NCBI GenBank assembly: GCA_014360985.1
Contig: JACIWK010000001.1
Location: 108,457 to 172,456 of the forward strand
Reading direction: 5' to 3'
Length of the DNA: 64,000 nucleotides
From: Candidatus Bipolaricaulota bacterium
GTDB lineage: Bacteria; Bipolaricaulota; Bipolaricaulia; Bipolaricaulales; Bipolaricaulaceae
Shown here: positions 27,233-36,051 of the stretch, piece after piece
Layout of the letters: every line of letters begins with the position of its first letter
How positions within the stretch are numbered: the first letter of the stretch is position 1
Translations under genes and position numbers: made by a program
The notes under the pieces: generated by a model
Told to the model about the DNA's origin: nothing
The model's database searches: none
Seen by the model: the letters and a program-made list of their open reading frames with translations, nothing else

Positions 27233-28050
27233 GATCCCCCCTTGGTTCCACCGTGCCCATCCCTCCATCCAGCTCGATCGAACCACGCCTCCGCCGGTAC
27301 GGTGAGCCCATCCGCCGCGGCGATGATCTCGACCCCCACCTTCTCGGAAAGCCCCTGGGCGAGCTCGCGGGGATTGCCCCGCAGCATCGTAGTTCCGAAA
27401 TGGGTAAGGACTGCAAGGTTCGGCCGCACAGCAGCGACGATCTCCCCCGCCTGAGGAAGGGACAGGTGATCGATATCCGGTTTCCAATCCTTCATCACCA
27501 CGTTGAGGACGAGGAGCTGACAACCCACGTAGTTGCCGGCGAGGTCGGAGGTGAATCGGCAGTCGGTGACGAAGCCAATCCGTCCCGCGGCGGAGTCCAG
27601 GACGAGGCCGTACGTCTCCACCGCACCATGGAGGTGCGGCACGGGGCGGATTCTCATGCCCTTGACCTCGTGCTCGTCCCCAGCCTGCCAGGTCTCGATC
27701 CGTTCCAGGAACGGACGGACGTAGCGGAGCACCACCGGGTCGTCGCCCTCCAGCGCGTCGGCGGGGGCGAGGAGCACCCCCCGCCTCTTGTACCCCCCGT
27801 CGGCCATCGCCTCGACCATGATGTTCACGTCCGTCGAGTGGTCGAGGTGCTTGTGGGAAAGGAGGATCGCGTCGAGCTTCGTCGGATCGAGGGGCGGCCG
27901 GCTCTTGCGGAGGCGAAGGAGCGTCCCCGGGCCGGGGTCGAGGAGAAGCCGGGTCCCCCCGAGCTCGATCCACGTCCCGGCCGAGAACCGGAGCTGGCGG
28001 GCGACGACGAACCGCGCCCCGGCCGTGCCGAGGAACTTCACGTGCCCCAT
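27229..28050 (-). CDS. MBL-fold metallo-hydrolase
   Basis: The 273-residue protein has the metallo-beta-lactamase fold. It starts KFLGTAGARFVVARQ. The metal site is AILLSHKHLDHSTDVNIM (H-x-H-x-DH), later ligands are in VPHLHGAVETYGLV and FVTDCRF, and the final histidine is in AVLTHFGTTM. It resembles the ribonuclease Z/lactonase-like cytoplasmic group. There is no signal peptide, and the substrate is unknown. It is first in an operon with the PKD lipoprotein. A TAGGAT box is 7 nt from the ATG. Confidence 0.82.
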   Translation of the reverse strand: MGHVKFLGTAGARFVVARQLRFSAGTWIELGGTRLLLDPGPGTLLRLRKSRPPLDPTKLDAILLSHKHLDHSTDVNIMVEAMADGGYKRRGVLLAPADALEGDDPVVLRYVRPFLERIETWQAGDEHEVKGMRIRPVPHLHGAVETYGLVLDSAAGRIGFVTDCRFTSDLAGNYVGCQLLVLNVVMKDWKPDIDHLSLPQAGEIVAAVRPNLAVLTHFGTTMLRGNPRELAQGLSEKVGVEIIAAADGLTVPAEAWFDRAGWRDGHGGTKGGS

Positions 28051-28057
28051 GACTGTG

Positions 28058-28063
28058 ATCCTA
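28058..28063 (-). promoter_or_regulatory. -10 box TAGGAT of the MBL-lipoprotein operon
   Basis: On the minus strand TAGGAT is 7 nt from the ATG at 28050, again a leaderless layout. Confidence 0.4.
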
Positions 28064-28135
28064 TCCCCGAAAGAGGGGACCGTGAAACCAACCTGGTTAC
28101 CCCTGTGTACATGTCCGTGTCAGGGGGTGGTCTGC

Positions 28136-30268
28136 ATGCGAAAGGGCGCGCTGCCGTTCGTTCTGTTCCTGTCGTTGGTTCTCCCGGTTCTCCCCGGGCT
28201 GGCGGACGGGATCATCATCCCCATCCCGGGGCCGGAGATCCCCAGTGCTCCCCTGCGCTGGCTCACCATCGTCTACCACCACGTGACGGTGACGATCCAG
28301 GACGGGGTGGCGACGACGAAGGTGGACCAGGCGTTCCGCAACGAGACCCGGTTCCCCATCGAGGGGACGTACGTGTTCCCCCTCCCGCCGGGGGCCGTAA
28401 TCCAGGGATTCACCCTGTGGGTCGATGGGGAGCCCGTAGCCGGCGAACTCCACCCCGCCGACGAGGCGCGGGAGATCTACCTCTCCTACCTCCGGCAGAA
28501 CCGCGACCCGGCGCTTCTTGAGTACATCGGGGAGGGGGCGTTCCGAGCGCAGGTGTTCCCGATCGACCCTGGAGAGACGCGGCGGATTGCCCTCGAGTAC
28601 GTGGAGCTCCTCTCCCCGGAAGGGGGCGTGTTCGGGTACCGGTACCCGCTGGCGCCGGAGCGGTTCTCGGCGCAACCCCTCGAGGAGGTGTCCGTCACGG
28701 TGGTGATCGAGGGCACCCGGCCTGTGGGGAGCGTGTACTCCCCCACCCACACCGTGGCCGTGACCCGAGGGGCCCCCACATCTGCCCAGGCCCTCTACGC
28801 CGAGAAGAACGTGCTTCCGGACCGTGACTTCCTCCTCTACTACGCCCTCACCGGCGAGGCAGTGGGGGCGAGCCTCCTCACCCACCGGTCCCCGGGCGAG
28901 GACGGGTGGTTCCTCCTCCTTCTTTCCCCGCCCGCAGTGCGGGACGAGGCGCCGCTTCCCAAGGACGTCGTCCTCGTCATCGACCGCTCCGGCTCCATGG
29001 GGTGGGATGGCGGAGAAAAGATGGTCCAGGCCAGGGAGGCGGCGGCGTTCATCGTGCGCCACCTTGGGCCCGCGGACCGGTTCGGCGTGATCGCCTTCGA
29101 CAGCTCGGTCTCCGATCTCACCCCCGGCCTCGTCCCCGCGACGGGAGAAAACGTAGCAAACGCGCTCCGGGCGATCGCGGCCCTGGTGGCGTCGGGCGGG
29201 ACGAACATCCACGAATCCCTCCTCCGGGCGATGGGCTGGCTCGAGCCGGCCGACCGGCCGCAGTACGTCCTGTTCCTCACCGACGGAGAGGCGACCTCCA
29301 GTGTCACGGACACCGACCGGATCGTCCGTGAGGTGACCGCGGCCAACAAGGCCCAGGCCCGTCTGTTCACGTTCGGGGTGGGGTACGACGTGAACGCCCA
29401 CCTCCTCGACCTCCTCGCCGAGAACAACCAAGGCGCAACGACCTACGTCAAGCCCGACGAGAACCTCGAGGCGGCCCTGTCGAGCTTCTACACGAAGATC
29501 GCCAAGCCGGCCCTGTCCCACCTAGGCCTCGCCGTGGACGGGGTGACCGTGGGCGAGACGTTCCCCGTCCGGCTTCCGGACCTGTTCTACGGCTCGCAGA
29601 TCGTCCTCTTCGGCCGGTACGCGGGTGCGGGTCCGGCCGTGGTGACCCTCACCGGTCGGCGGGGGGCGGACGAAGTGAAGTTCGCGTTCGAGGTCAAGTT
29701 CCCCGCGGAGGAGCCGGGCGCGGAGTTCCTCCCCCGGCTATGGGCCGCGCGGAAGATCGGGCACCTCCTCAACATCATCCGGTTCGAGGGAGAGACCGAG
29801 GAGATCAAGAACGAGATCATCGCGCTGGCCACGAAGTACGGGATCGCCACCCCCTACACCTCGTTCCTCGTGCGCGAGGAGGAGCGGACCGCAGCCTACT
29901 ACGCGGACCCATTGGCGATGATGGTCCGCACCGGACCAGCCGCGGTCGGGACAGCCCAGGCCACCCAGGCCCTGACCGAGGCCGAGACCGTGCAGCGGGC
30001 GGACCACGTCCGCGAGGTTTCCGGACGGGTGTTCCTGCTCCTGGACGGGGTGTGGCAGGAGAGCACGTACGAGAAGAACACGCCCACGGTGGCCATCGTG
30101 TACCTGAGCGAGGCTTACTTCCACCTCCTGGACGAGTTCCCGGAGATCGGCCCGATCCTCGCCCTGGGTGAGGTGGTCATCTTCAAGCTCGGCCAGGTCT
30201 GGGTACAGATCGGCGAGGAAGGACTCACCGAGCTTACCCCGGAGGTTCTGGAGACCTTCCGCCGCTGA
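28136..30268 (+). CDS. VIT and von Willebrand A domain protein, exported
   Basis: The 710-residue protein resembles inter-alpha-trypsin-inhibitor heavy chains. The signal peptide KGALPFVLFLSLVLPVLPGLA is followed by a VIT domain (about residues 35-165, with VDQAFRNETRFPIEGTYVFP and VFPIDPGETRRI). The VWA domain (about 270-450) has a complete metal-ion-dependent adhesion site: DRSGSMGWDG, a threonine in SGGTNIHESL, and FLTDGEAT. The C-terminal third has mixed folds. The ATG at 28136 follows AGGGGGTGG. A stem-loop after the stop suggests a monocistronic unit. The role is probably calcium- or protein-dependent adhesion at the envelope. Confidence 0.88.
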   Translation: MRKGALPFVLFLSLVLPVLPGLADGIIIPIPGPEIPSAPLRWLTIVYHHVTVTIQDGVATTKVDQAFRNETRFPIEGTYVFPLPPGAVIQGFTLWVDGEPVAGELHPADEAREIYLSYLRQNRDPALLEYIGEGAFRAQVFPIDPGETRRIALEYVELLSPEGGVFGYRYPLAPERFSAQPLEEVSVTVVIEGTRPVGSVYSPTHTVAVTRGAPTSAQALYAEKNVLPDRDFLLYYALTGEAVGASLLTHRSPGEDGWFLLLLSPPAVRDEAPLPKDVVLVIDRSGSMGWDGGEKMVQAREAAAFIVRHLGPADRFGVIAFDSSVSDLTPGLVPATGENVANALRAIAALVASGGTNIHESLLRAMGWLEPADRPQYVLFLTDGEATSSVTDTDRIVREVTAANKAQARLFTFGVGYDVNAHLLDLLAENNQGATTYVKPDENLEAALSSFYTKIAKPALSHLGLAVDGVTVGETFPVRLPDLFYGSQIVLFGRYAGAGPAVVTLTGRRGADEVKFAFEVKFPAEEPGAEFLPRLWAARKIGHLLNIIRFEGETEEIKNEIIALATKYGIATPYTSFLVREEERTAAYYADPLAMMVRTGPAAVGTAQATQALTEAETVQRADHVREVSGRVFLLLDGVWQESTYEKNTPTVAIVYLSEAYFHLLDEFPEIGPILALGEVVIFKLGQVWVQIGEEGLTELTPEVLETFRR

Positions 30269-30286
30269 TCTTATGTCGATCCACAG

Positions 30287-30324
30287 AGGGAAGGGGAGCG
30301 CGTCCTGTCGCGCCCCCCTTCCCT
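30287..30324 (+). terminator. Stem-loop downstream of the VIT/VWA gene
   Basis: AGGGAAGGGGAGCGCG pairs with CGCGCCCCCCTTCCCT with one mismatch and a 6-nt loop. Only a short T-rich stretch follows. Confidence 0.6.
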
Positions 30325-30424
30325 TGTTCGTGAGCGCATCTTGGAGCAGGTTGTTAGTCAGGATCCCCTTCTCGACGTACAATGTCGTGTGTCCGCGGAC
30401 GAACCTGCGGACGAGGGAGGAACG

Positions 30425-31551
30425 ATGATCAGACGAATCGGAGTCTTGACCATGGTGGGGGTGGCCTTCGCGGCCTGAGCGCGGCGGGGGCCGTGGAGAT
30501 CTGCGACTACAGGCCGCCGCAGACGGACCTGACGAACCTCTGGCTCGCAGGGAACTACCGCTACTTCAATGACCCGGCCACTCCAGACGTGGACGTGAAC
30601 GCGGGTCGGGCGACGCTGACGCTCAACAAACTGTTCGACTCCCCAATGTTCGGGTACAGCCTGTCCGGCCTCGGCGAGCTCGGCCTGGTCAACCTCGGCC
30701 TGGCGAGCATCGCCGCCCAGGGAGCAGGCACGGCGCGGTATTACTTCGTCCACGGCGAACCACTGTTCGGGTTCGGCGGGCTCAACGTGGGCTACGCCAC
30801 GGGACAGCCCCAGCCGGGGATCACCCTCAGCGTGGGCGCGGGCTACGGGCGGTTCGCCGACGTGACGCCCCTCGCCAAGGCGTTCCGCATCGAGAAGCTC
30901 CTCTTGGACCGAAAGGTGATCACCCAAGGTCTGCCCGACAGCGTGCTCCTCGCCGTGGGCGAGGAGATCGGCCGCTGGGAGGAGTACGCCGTGGGAAAGA
31001 CCCCTGCCGATGCGGCGAAGGACCTCGCGGCCGCGGTGGTGCTCCGGATCCAAGGGGCAACCGGGGCCACCGTGGACCCGCGAACCGTACTGGCGATCGA
31101 GGACGAGATCCTCGCCACCGGCGCTGAACGCTACTGCGGATGGGCGCTTCAGGCTGGGCTCGGCTACGAGCTCGTCGACCCGTACGGCAACCCCCAGGAC
31201 GTGGTGGTGACCGTGTCCGCCGACGCGGCGTACGCACCCGCACCTGGGGCCCAGCTCTTGTTCCGGGCGCTGGCGTTCGGTCCGTTCGACATCGTGAACC
31301 AGCACACGCTCACCGTCACCCTGGCCTACGAACAGGAGCTAAGCGCAACCTCGGCGCTCCAGGCGAACGCGATGTTCCACCGGGTGAACCGGCTTGACCT
31401 CGATCCAGAAGACTCGCTCTCCGCGAGCGCCCAGCTCGCGTTCACGCTGGGGAAGGCAAGCCTCGGGATCGGACTCGCCCTGGGCAAGGCCGCGGACGCC
31501 ACGGGGTGGTCGGTGGACTTCAGCCTGTCCGTCTCGATGAAGATCCTCTAG
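30425..31551 (+). pseudogene. Exported barrel-like protein with a frameshifted signal peptide
   Basis: A strong ribosome site (GAGGGAGGAACG) precedes the ATG at 30425. This opens the signal peptide MIRRIGVLTMVGVAFAA, but a TGA at 30476 stops that frame. The remaining 350-odd residues continue in the next frame as LSAAGAVEICDYRPP. Restoring one C at GCGGCC would give a normal signal peptide ending AALSAAGA. The mature protein is rich in alternating hydrophobic and glycine strands (FGYSLSGLGELGLVNLGLAS, SVDFSLSVSMKIL), like an outer-membrane beta-barrel. It is either a recent single-base deletion or a sequencing error. The function is not recognised. Confidence 0.65.
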
Positions 31552-31559
31552 GCGCGGCG

Positions 31560-31955
31560 CTACCCTTCGAGGTCGGAAGGACCGAACGCGCGGGGGAGGA
31601 GTTCGGGAAGCGATGTCACTTCCCAGCTCCTCCCCTCTCCATCGGCGAGGATCACCTTCAGGTCCGGCGCGAACTCGTTCAGCGCCTGGCGGCAGGCCCC
31701 GCACGGGGAACAGGGGGCATCGCCGCAGGCGACGGCGATCGCCTCGAACTCCCGCACCCCCTCGGACACGGCCTTGAACAGGGCCACCCGCTCCGCGCAC
31801 ACGGTTAGGCCGTAGCTGGCGTTCTCCACGTTGCACCCCGTGAACAGGCGCCCGCCCTTGGAGAGGAGGGCTGCCCCCACCGGGAACCCGGAATAGGGCG
31901 CGTACGCCCGGCGCCGGGCCTCCGCCGCGGCCGCCACAAGTCTCGACTCGTCCAT
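31560..31955 (-). CDS. cdd: Cytidine deaminase
   Basis: The 131-residue zinc enzyme deaminates cytidine and deoxycytidine for pyrimidine salvage. It has PYSGFPVGAALL, the active site TGCNVENASYGLTVCAERVA (C-x-E-N, then CAE) and PCSPCGACRQALNEF, which provides the other zinc cysteines. Length fits the small tetrameric class. A good ribosome site (AGAAGGAGGTTGTC) precedes the ATG. It lies 25 bp downstream of the acyl-CoA synthetase gene on the same strand. Confidence 0.95.
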   Translation of the reverse strand: MDESRLVAAAAEARRRAYAPYSGFPVGAALLSKGGRLFTGCNVENASYGLTVCAERVALFKAVSEGVREFEAIAVACGDAPCSPCGACRQALNEFAPDLKVILADGEGRSWEVTSLPELLPRAFGPSDLEG

Positions 31956-31980
31956 GACAACCTCCTTCTCTGCTGGAGGC

Positions 31981-33597
31981 TCAGGCTGTCTGACGGCGTT
32001 CGTGGTCGCGCTTCCGCAGCTCGGCCCGCTTGATCTTGCCGCTTGAGGTCTTGGGAAGCTCGGACACGAACTCGATCTCCCGCGGGTACTTGTAGGGGGC
32101 AGTCACCTTCTTCACGTGGTCCTGGAGCTCGGCCACGAGCGCTTCGGACGGCTGGTACCCCTGGGCGAGGACGACGAACGCCTTCACGATCTGGCCCCGC
32201 ACGGGGTGGTTCGCTCCGATCACCGCGGCCTCGACCACCGCGGGGTGGGAGACGAGCGCGTCCTCGACCTCGAACGGCCCGATCCGGTACCCGGAGGCCT
32301 TGATCACGTCGTCGGCCCGGCCCTCGAAGAAGAAGTACCCGTCCTCGTCCACGCGGACGAGGTCCCCGGTTCGGTACCACTTGCCGGACAGGACCTGGGC
32401 GGTGAGCGCGGGATCCTTCCAGTACCCGTCGAAGATCCCCGGGTTCCCCACCTCGACGGCGATCTCCCCGATCTCGCCTGGCTTCACGGGAACCCCGTGC
32501 TCATCGATCGGGGTCGCGTTGGGACCCGGCGTGGGAAGGCCCATCGACCCCGGCTTCACCGGAAGGCCCGGCGGGTTGCAGGCCAGACACACGGATTCCG
32601 TCTGGCCGTACCCGTCGCGGATCGTGATCCCAAACGCTTGCCTGAACACCTCGATCGCCTCGGCGTTGAGGGGTTCCCCGGCGGAGACGGCGTCGCGCAG
32701 GGCCACCTTCCACTTCCCAAGGTCGGGAACCTGGATCAGGAGCCGGTACTCGGTGGGGGTGGCGCAGAGCTTGGTGACCGGGTACCGGGCGAGGAGGTCG
32801 AGGTACCGCTCGGCGTCGAACCGGCCGTGGTACATGAGCTGGGTGCATCCGGTGGTCAGCCCCACCCCCATCGGCGCCCAGTACCACTTCGCCCACCCCG
32901 GGGCGGTGGTGGCCCAGATCACGTCGTCGGGCTCCGCGCCCCAGAAGTAGCGGGCGGTGATCCGAGAGTGGCCGTACATCCAGCGGTGGCGGTGCATGAC
33001 AGGCTTGGGGTTCCCGGTGGTTCCCGAGGTGAAGTTGATCGTCAGGGGGTCGTGGGCGGTGAGGGGGATCGGCGCCACGGGTCGGGCGCTCTTCATCGCC
33101 TTCTCGAACGACGTCCACCCCGGCTTCTCTCCCCCGATGAGGATGAACTGCTCCAAGGGGCACTTCCCCCGCACCTCCTCCACCTCGCCGATCGTCGAGA
33201 CGTGGGCGATCACCGTGCGTGCCCCGGCTGTTTCAGCCCGATAGATGATGTCCTTGGCGCGGAGCATGTCGGTGCCGGGCACGGCCACCCCGCCCGCCTT
33301 GAACGTACCGATCTGGGCCACGAACGCCTCGGGGATCCGCGGGAAGATGTGCATCACCGGGTCGCCCTTCCTCACCCCGAGGGCCATCAAGACCGAGGCG
33401 AACCGGCTCGACTGGTCCGAGAGCTCGCCCCACGTCATCGTCCGCCTCTCGCCCTTCTCCGACTCCCACAGGACGCACGCCTTGTCTGGATGGGCGCGGG
33501 CGTGACTGTCCACCGCCCCGGCGATCGTGTACCCGGCGGGGATCTCCCACCGGAACTCCCGCTTCTCCCGTTCGTACTCTTCGCGTGTGAAAACCAT
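31981..33597 (-). CDS. AMP-forming acyl-CoA synthetase (acetyl/medium-chain type)
   Basis: The 538-residue ANL-superfamily enzyme activates a carboxylic acid with ATP and CoA. The P-loop is INFTSGTTGNPKPVMH. The A5 motif is DGYGQTES. The hinge and A8 region is YRTGDLVRVDEDGYFFFEGR followed by ADDVIKASGYRIGPFEVE. The catalytic lysine is in KTSSGKIKRAELRKRD. The layout is closest to medium-chain acyl-CoA ligases. Chain length cannot be decided. The gene has a good ribosome site (AAGGAGTG) and an extended -10 (TGCTATAAC) in the 46-bp divergent gap. Confidence 0.9.
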   Translation of the reverse strand: MVFTREEYEREKREFRWEIPAGYTIAGAVDSHARAHPDKACVLWESEKGERRTMTWGELSDQSSRFASVLMALGVRKGDPVMHIFPRIPEAFVAQIGTFKAGGVAVPGTDMLRAKDIIYRAETAGARTVIAHVSTIGEVEEVRGKCPLEQFILIGGEKPGWTSFEKAMKSARPVAPIPLTAHDPLTINFTSGTTGNPKPVMHRHRWMYGHSRITARYFWGAEPDDVIWATTAPGWAKWYWAPMGVGLTTGCTQLMYHGRFDAERYLDLLARYPVTKLCATPTEYRLLIQVPDLGKWKVALRDAVSAGEPLNAEAIEVFRQAFGITIRDGYGQTESVCLACNPPGLPVKPGSMGLPTPGPNATPIDEHGVPVKPGEIGEIAVEVGNPGIFDGYWKDPALTAQVLSGKWYRTGDLVRVDEDGYFFFEGRADDVIKASGYRIGPFEVEDALVSHPAVVEAAVIGANHPVRGQIVKAFVVLAQGYQPSEALVAELQDHVKKVTAPYKYPREIEFVSELPKTSSGKIKRAELRKRDHERRQTA

Positions 33598-33635
33598 CCA
33601 TCACTCCTTTGCCGTGGTCGGCCTCGTTGGCTAGT

Positions 33636-33641
33636 GTTATA
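33636..33641 (-). promoter_or_regulatory. Extended -10 of the acyl-CoA synthetase gene
   Basis: On the minus strand TGC-TATAAC lies about 38 nt from the ATG at 33597, with AAGGAG between. This gene therefore uses a normal leader, unlike many neighbours. Confidence 0.45.
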
Positions 33642-33643
33642 GC

Positions 33644-34420
33644 ATGCCCAACGACCGGAACGCAACCGAACGACGGGCGATCGTGGTCCTGCCCCCCGGC
33701 GCGGCGCGCCGCCTCATCGCCCGCGGCGTGGCGCGCCTCCCCTCCGCGCAGCACGCCCTCCGGGAGGGCCTCGTCGTCGTCACCCTCGGCACGACGAACG
33801 CCTACGTGGCCGAGGAGCTCCTGGGAGCGCCGATCGAGCGGGAGCGGTTCTGCGCGGGGTACATCGGCGAGACCCTGACCTGGGTCCCCCCCGAGCGGCA
33901 GGCGCATCCCCTCGTTCTCGACAAGGGGACACGCGTGGACTTGTCCCTCGACGAGGCTGTGACCCAACTGAAGGCGGGCGACGTAGTCGTCAAGGGGGCG
34001 AACGTCCTCGACCCGTCGGGGGTGTGCGGGGTGTTCATGGCCTCCCCGGCGGGGGGAACGGTGGGGAAGCTTGCGGTCCCCGCCCTCGCCCGGGGCGTGG
34101 AGGTCGTGATCCCGATCTCGGCTGCAAAGTCGATCCACGGGTTCGTGGCCGACCTCGCCCCCGAGGTGGGGATCGGCAGGGTGGGCGACGCGACCGGGTT
34201 CCCGATCGGGCTCTTCCCGCTCACGGGCACCGTGGTGACCGAGGCCGAGGCGATCGCGCTCCTGTACGGCGTGCGGGCCGAGCACCTCGCGACCGGAGGC
34301 GTGGGGCCGGGCGCTGGCGGCGTGACCCTCCTCCTCGTCGGCGAGGAGGCGAACGTCCGCCGAGCGTTCGCGGAGCTCTCCGCCCTCGCCCGGACCGAAC
34401 CCCCGCCCGAGGTGGGATGA
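33644..34420 (+). CDS. Conserved-looking protein of unknown function
   Basis: The 258-residue cytoplasmic protein has no signal peptide and I do not recognise the family. Glycine-rich and Rossmann-like segments are visible: REGLVVVTLGTTNAYVAEEL, AGDVVVKGANVLDPSGVCGV, ASPAGGTVGKLAVPALARGV, VVIPISAAKSIHG and GVGPGAGGVTLLLVGEEANV. This suggests a folded enzyme or nucleotide binder. It starts an operon-like run with yigZ, ruvA and ruvX, overlapping yigZ by 4 nt (ATGA). No clear ribosome site is visible. The start could be leaderless from an unclear box. Confidence 0.7.
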   Translation: MPNDRNATERRAIVVLPPGAARRLIARGVARLPSAQHALREGLVVVTLGTTNAYVAEELLGAPIERERFCAGYIGETLTWVPPERQAHPLVLDKGTRVDLSLDEAVTQLKAGDVVVKGANVLDPSGVCGVFMASPAGGTVGKLAVPALARGVEVVIPISAAKSIHGFVADLAPEVGIGRVGDATGFPIGLFPLTGTVVTEAEAIALLYGVRAEHLATGGVGPGAGGVTLLLVGEEANVRRAFAELSALARTEPPPEVG

Positions 34421-35001
34421 ACGGGATCTCCCGACCGGCCGAGGCGAAGCTTGTCCGCGAGCGGTCGCGGTTCCTCGCCTACGCCGTTCCGGTGACCACC
34501 CCTGCGGAGGCGGAAGGCGCCCTCGATCGCCTCCGCAAGGAGCACCACACCGCGCGCCACGTCCCGTACGCGTACCGGCTTCGTTCGGGCGAGGGCCGGG
34601 CAAGCGACGACGGGGAGCCGTCTGGCTCGGCCGGACGACCGATTCTGAGCCTGCTCGAGGGCGAGGACCTCGGGGACGTCCTCGTCGCCGTGGTCCGCTA
34701 CTTCGGCGGGGTGAAGCTCGGGGTGGGGGGCCTCGCCCGGGCGTACCGCGATGCGGCCCGGGAGGCCCTCACCGCCGCGGGAAGCCGCCCCCTCGTCCCC
34801 GAGGCGCGGATCGTCGTGGCCACAGACCTCGCCCACCTTGGGGCCCTCCTCGCCGCGGCGCGCCGGAGCGAAGCACGCGTCGTTGCCCAACGGTTCAACG
34901 ACCGGGCGGAGGCGGAGCTTATCCTTCCCAAAGCGAACGTTAGACTGTTCCAGACCGCGGTCGCCCCGTGGGGAGAGGTCCAGGAGGTGGGCGATGCTTG
35001 A
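34417..35001 (+). CDS. yigZ: YigZ/IMPACT-family protein
   Basis: The 194-residue protein starts MNGISRPAEAKLVRERSRFL at the ATG overlapping the previous stop. IMPACT N-terminal motifs are clear: HTARHVPYAYRL, GRASDDGEPSGSAGRPIL and VVRYFGGVKLGVGGLARAY. The C-terminal 65 residues match the DUF1949 ferredoxin-like extension. The family binds nucleic acids or ribosomes and is linked to translation control. The stop overlaps the ruvA start region by 8 nt. Confidence 0.92.
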   Translation: MNGISRPAEAKLVRERSRFLAYAVPVTTPAEAEGALDRLRKEHHTARHVPYAYRLRSGEGRASDDGEPSGSAGRPILSLLEGEDLGDVLVAVVRYFGGVKLGVGGLARAYRDAAREALTAAGSRPLVPEARIVVATDLAHLGALLAAARRSEARVVAQRFNDRAEAELILPKANVRLFQTAVAPWGEVQEVGDA

Positions 35002-35581
35002 GTTCGTGGAGGGGCCGGTGATCGAGGCCGGCGAGGAGTCCCTCGTGATCGCGGTGGGGGGGATCGGACTGAGGGTCGCCGTTCCGGCGCGGACGGTGAA
35101 CGAGCTTCGCTCGAACGACACGGCGCGGCTCCTCACCCACCTCATCCTCCGCGAGGACGGGATCGAGCTGTGGGGGTTCGCGACCCGGGAGGAGCGGGAG
35201 ATGTTCGTGGCCCTCCTCTCCGTCCCCCAGGTCGGTCCGAAGCTCGCGTTCCGGCTCGTGTCCGCGCTGCCGCCGGCCGAGCTCTCGGCCGCGGTGCGAC
35301 AGGGGGACCTCTCCGTCCTCGACGGGGTGAAGGGGATCGGCCGCCGCACCGCACAGCGGGTGATGGTCGAGCTCTCGGGGAAGCTCGCCCAGTGGGCTCC
35401 CGTGGGGCCGTCCCCGGCGTCGGAGAAGGCCCAGGTCGTGGTCAAGGCCCTCACGTCGAAGGTCCTCGGGTTCCCCGAGGCCGAGGCCCGCCGGGCGGTG
35501 GAGAAGCTCATGCGGGAGGCCCCCGACGCCTCGGTGGAGGAACTCATCCGGCGGGCGCTCACCCTGCTCGCCAAGGGGTGA
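34994..35581 (+). CDS. ruvA: Holliday junction DNA helicase subunit RuvA
   Basis: The 195-residue protein binds Holliday junctions and loads RuvB. Domain I (OB fold) is residues 1-62, starting MLEFVEGPVIEAGEESLVI. Domain II has the helix-hairpin-helix motifs (LLSVPQVGPKLAFRLVSAL, LDGVKGIGRRTAQRVMVEL). The C-terminal domain III (EAEARRAVEKLMREA) touches RuvB. The ATG at 34994 follows AGGAGGTG. ruvB and ruvC are not in the window. Confidence 0.95.
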   Translation: MLEFVEGPVIEAGEESLVIAVGGIGLRVAVPARTVNELRSNDTARLLTHLILREDGIELWGFATREEREMFVALLSVPQVGPKLAFRLVSALPPAELSAAVRQGDLSVLDGVKGIGRRTAQRVMVELSGKLAQWAPVGPSPASEKAQVVVKALTSKVLGFPEAEARRAVEKLMREAPDASVEELIRRALTLLAKG

Positions 35582-35634
35582 CAACCCGTGACGGGTAACG
35601 GGCAACGAGTGACGGGTGAGACGGAGAGGGGCGG

Positions 35635-36051
35635 ATGAGGGTTCTGGGGTTGGACATCGGGGACCGGCGGGTGGGGATCGCCCTCTCCGACGAGACGGGG
35701 ACGATCGCCAGTCCCCATGGGGTCCATACCCGGAGGTCTGCACGGCAGGATGCGGTCTGCCTCGCCCAGCTTGTCCGGGATCTGGGGGCCACGGCCATCG
35801 TGGTGGGGCTCCCGTTGAACATGGACGGCACCGAGGGCGAGCAGGCGCGGAGGACCCGCGCCCTCGCGGAGGCCGTCGCCCGGGAGGCGGGGCTTCCGCT
35901 TCACTACATGGATGAGCGCCTGACCTCAGCCGAGGCCGACCGGGCGATGATCGAGGGCGGGCTGTCCCGGAGGGCCCGCAAGGAGCGGGAAGACGCGCTC
36001 TCCGCCGTGCTCATCCTCCAGGCGTGGCTCGACCGCGGGGTACCGCCCTAG
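35635..36051 (+). CDS. ruvX: Holliday-junction resolvase-like RuvX/YqgF
   Basis: The 138-residue RNase H-fold protein has the acidic motif GLDIGDRRVGIALSDE. It also has ATAIVVGLPLNMDGTEGEQA, a later MDERLTSAEADRAM and a C-terminal EDALSAVLILQAWLD. The family acts in pre-16S rRNA 5'-end maturation. A ribosome site (GGAGAGGGGCGG) precedes the ATG. The 53-bp gap after ruvA holds short direct repeats of GTGACGGGTAACGGG. The last 4 bp overlap the convergent membrane-protein gene. Confidence 0.93.
   Translation: MRVLGLDIGDRRVGIALSDETGTIASPHGVHTRRSARQDAVCLAQLVRDLGATAIVVGLPLNMDGTEGEQARRTRALAEAVAREAGLPLHYMDERLTSAEADRAMIEGGLSRRARKEREDALSAVLILQAWLDRGVPP

Noticed and set aside
35582-35634. Short GTGACGGGTAACGGG repeats between ruvA and ruvX
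   Set aside because: Only two or three degenerate copies in 53 bp. Insufficient to call a regulatory or mobile element.
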